From Endothia cerciana (lineage: Eukaryota; Ascomycota; Sordariomycetes; Diaporthales; Cryphonectriaceae), in assembly GCA_026119935.1 (NCBI GenBank), contig JALRMH010000002.1, positions 1,488,001-1,552,000 on the forward strand: a stretch of DNA of 64,000 nucleotides, read 5' to 3'. Positions 59,801 to 64,000 of this stretch are shown here, piece after piece. A program made the translations under genes and the position numbers. Each line of letters opens with the position of its first letter. Positions within the stretch are counted from its first letter, which is position 1. The notes beneath the pieces were generated by a model. The model searched no databases. It saw nothing but the letters and a program-made list of their open reading frames with translations, and was not told the DNA's origin.

Positions 59801-60534
59801 TAGCGATGTCCCAACGCCGGTACAAGTGGAGCAGATCAACGCGGCTCAGCCAGCCCACATCTCCGGAACGCGAGTCCCCAACGATAATGCCATTATCGAA
59901 CAGCATGCACAGCCGGTGGGAACAGTCAGAGAAGTACATGTCGTTTACTCTCCCCTTACTGACAGACATCTAACTAATGTAAAGGCGGCCAACGACTCCT
60001 CTCAAACCTTGCAGACCTCGTTCGTTCCGTACGAGAGCCCACTGCGATACTTCCACGCCTACCGATTCCACCCAGAATATAAGGATGGTGTCACTGGTGG
60101 ACTGAAGTCATTGACCTACAGTAATAGGATTGATCCTAAAAGGGAGATGTGCCCTGACGAATGGGAAGGAAACGACTGCCCGCGGGGGAATGCTTGCCAA
60201 TTTCAACACTTCCAATCCATCATCGCCCCGGGTGAGTCCGTTTCCTCGGGAGGGTCTCGCTAACTCTAGCTACTTCACACCGGGCGCGCCCCTCAAAAGC
60301 TGACAGGGACCCGTTCACCTAGATAACGAGATTATCCTGGAGCTCGGGAGCTCTGACGAGTTCAGTGGCGACCAGAAGAAGAAGTTCAATAACGAGCTTC
60401 GGAAGATGGTAGCACAGTTCCAAAAGTCCAAGGTTAGAGACTTCCGGACCATCGCCCAAGCCATTGTCGACTTCCGTCGGCAGTTTGTCAGCGATCCTTC
60501 CAAGATCCTTCATCTTGCAGACGTCAGCCTCTGA
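56828..60534 (+). CDS. Red1/ZFC3H1-like zinc-finger protein (nuclear RNA surveillance)
   Basis: Three exons: 56828-57677, 57730-60231 and 60323-60534 (1187 residues). Introns are 52 and 91 nt. The N-terminus is Tyr/Pro/Gln-rich and disordered, with an acidic DEGEISDGYFDD motif near residue 175. A helical patch (EAHNEAKKAILRLLRHGVKYQTYIDEGF) and Lys/Glu-rich helices (EKAIEELRRRIEEAEARKK; KVLQKEERLRRIREEMMRLEAEI) lie in the middle. Near residue 1091 comes a C-x8-C-x5-C-x3-H zinc finger (CPDEWEGNDC, then C and H), preceded by SPLRYFHAYRFHPEY and LTYSNRIDP. That context matches the zf-C3H1 domain of fission yeast Red1 and human ZFC3H1, scaffolds of the MTREC/PAXT complexes that hand RNAs to the nuclear exosome with Mtr4. 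Orthology is inferred from this domain and the layout. Confidence 0.85.
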
Positions 60535-61754
60535 TTCGGCGACCGATCCATCTCTTGTTTGATTTTTTCCATTCATCAGCATTCACCAGCCGTCGTGACG
60601 GCGACCAGTAGTAGAATACCCCCTCGCCGGCCTCGGGCTTGCAATCCCCCCCCCCCCCAAAATCTTTGTTCTGTTTGCCGCCGCACTTCAGCATCGAATA
60701 ATACATCAAGGCGTGGCGCGTCTGTACATTTTCGATGCGTCGGCTCTCGAAACCGAACCATCGGCACCAGCATTAGCATCAAGGGTTGCAAAAGAGGAGG
60801 CGTTTTGTGAACATGATACCCGGCTTTTCTGGAAGCTCACAGTACCTGATTTCACTGAACCATGGACGAAGGAGGGAGCCAGAGAGTGGATGACAGTTAA
60901 AAATGAGACGGGGGAGATGACACAAGAGGCAGAGAGTAGAAGACGAAGAAAAATGAGACAAAACAGAGAAGTGAGAAGAGCATGTCCACAGTGGCGAGCT
61001 AGCCGCAGGTGAGAAGCCCGGCGCTCCTCTTGAGAAGGACGACACAGCTCATGCAGGCGACACGCCTCTGCTCGGCAAGATTGAACGGCCTCATGGCTCT
61101 TGTCGAGATTGAGGTCTCTCCAGGCCTTGCCGAACCTGCTAGCAAGTAGCTTTGGCGAGAAGTGTGTATAAAACAATGAATTGCTTTATTTGAAATAATG
61201 AAGTGCGTCCACCGGCTGCGTTGTGATCACCGTAAATCTCCTCGCGCGGGGCCTTCCCTTTCCCCCCCCGGGCACACACACTCCATTCTCCATACTTGAC
61301 CTTCTTCGAGAGATGCGGAGTACCTTTCCTCCGCAGCTTGTTGTCCCTCATTGGACTGACAAGCAGGTAGGGAGGGTTGAGAAGAGCAGACCCATCCAGT
61401 ATGACAAGTGCTGGGCTGACATGGTCTAGGGATACCTGAACCTCATCGAGTGGTTCTGATGCCATAGACGAAATGAGTCTATACACAGTTCTATACCCAA
61501 GCCACCTCTTTCTTTCCCATGCAGATCAGCTTTGCGGCCTCTGCCAAGCTGTCAGCCCTCGATCTGGCAGGACGTCTTTCAGATCCTTTCCTCGAGAAAC
61601 CCCCCCCCCCCCCACCATGGGCCCCTGACCCATTTTCCCCAGATAGTCCCAGCTATAGCGTCCCAGCGATCCCAGCCCATATGATCGACCGGCAGAACAC
61701 ACCATCTGGTACCCCGGTGGCCGTTGCGCCGCGCCCCCGGCCGTCCCACCTCAC
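60535..61754. other. Intergenic between Red1-like and GNAT genes
   Basis: Convergent 3' flanks with C-tracts at 60646-60658 and 61600-61613. A plus-strand frame 61519-62202 is antisense to the GNAT gene. No gene is supported. Confidence 0.6.
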
Positions 61755-62574
61755 TCAGCTCCCAAAGGCGGCCGTCGGATACGCCCTGTCCTTCCTCCTG
61801 CGCCCCGTGGAGCTGCTCCGGGAGCTCGATCCGGACGGCGGCTGGAGCAGGTCGCTCCGGGAGCTGCTTTTGGAGGCGATGACCATCTCGTCGGGCAGGT
61901 CGTTCCACTCCACGCCGGGCCTCTTGTTCTGGAAGGACAGCGAGGATGCCTGCGGCGGCGGGGGGGGCACCGCCGCTGCCGACCGCGCTGGACCGTCCGC
62001 TGCCGACCGCGGCGGAGGGGCAGATCCGGTGGCGGCGAAGCCGGGCAGGTTCACGGCCGCGGCGGCCACACTCGGCGGGATGCCAACGACGGCCTGCCGG
62101 TCGACGGCCCCACCGAGATCACCCACCCTTCCGACCCCGTCGTCCCACGGCCCGACGGCCCTCTTGACGACCCACGCGCTGCTCGGCTGCAGCTTCAAGT
62201 AGTAGCCCTTCAGCGTCCCGTCCGACTTGAAGCCCCGCCGATTGTACCACCCGAGGGCCCCCTCGTTCTGCGTCCAGACGTGCGCGAACACCCAGTCGAC
62301 CGGGACCGCGGCCCCCGGCGCCCCGGCCCCGCCCACCGCCCGCACGGCGTCGAGGATCCCCTCCAGCGCGGCGCCCACGAGGCCCAGCCCGCGGTACGGT
62401 GCGAGCAGCACCAGGCTCTGGATGTACAGCGCGAGGTGCTGGCCGGGGCGCGGGGGCGGCACGTCCCAGGAGGTGGCCCTAGGCGCGAGGGCGACGCTGA
62501 AGTGGCCGGTGGAGGGGTCGAAGGGGCTGGGCTCGAGGCGGCAGACGAGCCCGCCGACAACCCTGGCGGGGGCG

Positions 62575-62611
<37 letters not shown>

Positions 62612-63056
62612 GCCAGAGGATGGCGCGGCTGAAGAGGCCGGACACGGACGGGTCCAGGAGGCCCTGGTAGAAGGAGTCGGAGTAGTTGACGGGCAGGAGG
62701 AGGGCGTTGATGCGCCGCAGGGCGGGGATGTGGGACTCGGCCACGGGCAGGATGGAGGCGCTCGGGTGGGGCGACGGGATCGCCGTCGGAGGGGCGGAGG
62801 GGAGGAAGTCTGCTACCGCGAGCCTGGCGGAGGCGGCGGCGGCGGGCTGAGGTGCCGGTGCCGGTGGCGCCGGCGTCGGCGCCGGCGCGGGAGGGGCCGG
62901 GGGGGCCGTGGCCTGAGGAGGCTGTGGTGGCTGCTGCTGCTGGGCCTGTGATGGAGGAGGAGGAAGGGGAGGAGGAGGAGGGGCTACGTATTTTGGTGAT
63001 TGCTGCTTATGGAAGAAGGAGAGGATCGAGGGCTGTCCCTGGGCTGTGCGTGTCAT
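61755..63056 (-). CDS. NAA50-like GNAT acetyltransferase with N-terminal PIP box
   Basis: Single exon of 433 residues, ATG at 63056. A canonical PCNA-binding PIP box QPSILSFF lies at residues 8-15 with His-Lys after it. Residues 24-75 are a Pro/Ala/Gln-rich linker. The GNAT domain (about 108-298) reads like NAA50/San: LPVNYSDSFY (peptide-binding loop), GGLVCRLEP, LYIQSLVLLAPYRGLGL (acetyl-CoA-binding strand and loop), AHVWTQNEGALGWYNRRGF and KGYYLKLQP. NAA50 acetylates N-terminal Met peptides, and San is needed for sister-chromatid cohesion in flies. The acetyl-CoA loop has Val where Gly/Ala is usual (RGLGLV). An 11-Asp insert encoded by a GTC array (62577-62609) lies between beta strands. 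The C-terminal 130 residues are Ser/Pro-rich, with basic ends. Domain identity is good; the PCNA link is inference. Confidence 0.85.
62577..62609 (-). repeat. GAC repeat encoding an 11-Asp tract
   Basis: Eleven in-frame GAC codons (GTC on +) lie inside the GNAT domain of the NAA50-like protein. Confidence 0.9.
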
Positions 63057-64000
63057 CTTCGCGCGGACGGCGAGCCGTGAAGGGCTCTCAGGATTAGGGT
63101 GAGAGGGTGGTTGATTAGGCTGGGTGGGTCATATAGAGGCCATGATCTCGTGGTGCTGAGTGCTGTACAGTGTAATACTATGATGTTGGCACGAGGGGCA
63201 GCTGAAATTGTTGTATCCGTTGGGGATCAACTTTCAGGCGTTTGGACCAGGAAGAAGGGTTCAGGGATGGATGGATGGATGGGGGGGCGGCAAGGCGAGC
63301 CAAGGGACAGCATCAGCTTGCCACCGCTAGAATTGTGGTGGGCTCACGTACAGTAAGTACCGTAATAAGTAGTACAGGATGCACGTTCTCAGGGGTTAGT
63401 TCGTTTCGTCTTGGTGTTTTTTCTTTCTTCCTTCTTCTTTCTTTGTCTTTGTGTTGGGTACAGGGTTTGGGGTCTTGCTGCTGTGGGAGACCATTTCATG
63501 AGACTTCCAGGCTTGCTGTCTACATCTCCATGGGCGTATACCTAAAGTACCTGCATGCCACCGGGCACGGAGAGTTGTTAAGCATGGGAGTTTGGTGACG
63601 TAGCTGAAGCCGTGCCCTGAGGAGCCCGTGCCAACCAGGCTTGGCCGGAAAAAAGAGAACTGACATTATTGAAGATGATCTATCTATTTATGGGATATGC
63701 GTGAAGACAGAAAACCTCTGGCTCTGGACAAGAAACCTTCATCCCACGGTTCCCAGGCCAGGCCAGATAATCTGAGGAGAAGAGAGGGGGAGGGAAGAAA
63801 AGGAAGAGAAAAAAAGAAGGAAAAAAAAAAGGATAGTTCTATAATGTGGTCGAAACACTGGTGGCTGTCGGGGCGATTATAGACTATGAGGTGCCCCCCC
63901 TTCAGACGCCGGGACCCTGTCACTGCCTGTCAATAATGGGTCGTTCCACAGTTAGGCTTACCTAGTTAGTAGCTCTGGGCTTACCTTGTACGGCCAACCA
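63057..64000. other. Upstream region of GNAT gene, no gene recognised
   Basis: It contains GGAT repeats near 63268, an AAAG-rich stretch near 63800 and a short C-run at 63894. No coding frame is supported up to the window end. Confidence 0.55.

Noticed and set aside
61519..62202. A 227-codon plus frame at the 3' end of the GNAT gene
   Set aside because: Antisense to conserved GNAT coding sequence, with no motif of its own.

Overview
The window looks like nuclear DNA of a filamentous ascomycete (Pezizomycotina, most likely a Sordariomycete). The genes carry short GT-AG introns (about 52 to 204 nt) with CTRAC-type branch sites, coding regions are GC-rich, and the gene set is typical of this group: a fungal NLR (NACHT plus TPR), an HsbA-type secreted protein, a CFEM GPI protein, a thaumatin-like protein, glucokinase and a single class II myosin. 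No bacterial operons, CRISPR arrays or complete transposons are visible.

Left part (1-20 kb) is accessory-like. It starts inside the 3' part of a large TPR-rich gene (1-3162 +). A single-exon HxxxD acyltransferase follows (4146-5870 -), then a decayed gene with SH3-like repeats (7640-9393 +), a 143-bp MITE-like element (10471-10613) and a three-exon HsbA-family gene (10998-11698 +). A diverged, broken paralogue of the first gene, with an N-terminal NACHT domain, covers about 12259-19020 (-). The decayed genes carry stop codons that look like Gln to stop changes (CpA to TpA), which would fit repeat-induced point mutation. The NLR copy also has several frameshifts, some in homopolymers.

Middle part (20-41 kb): quinolinate phosphoribosyltransferase (20460-21461 +) faces glucokinase (22471-24205 -). 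An 8.3-kb interval with no convincing protein gene follows; it holds a tRNA-Leu(CAG) with an intron and a Pol III T-run. Next come an atypical HSPA12-like Hsp70 with a poly-Gln/Pro-rich N-terminus (32479-35170 +), a 4.3-kb interval with microsatellites, and a thaumatin-like protein (39442-40574 +).

Right part (41-64 kb) is dense and mostly housekeeping: an ankyrin protein (-), RNA polymerase III subunit RPC11 (+), Mediator MED31 (-), a metallophosphoesterase (+), a CFEM GPI protein (-), the myosin-2 heavy chain (48415-55790 -, with a GC-AG intron), a Red1/ZFC3H1-like zinc-finger protein (56828-60534 +) and a NAA50-like GNAT with a perfect N-terminal PIP box (61755-63056 -). The last is the most interesting candidate in the window: it suggests an acetyltransferase recruited to PCNA. 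Exon coordinates were assigned by hand from splice consensus, reading frame and family conservation; no alignment or transcript data were available.
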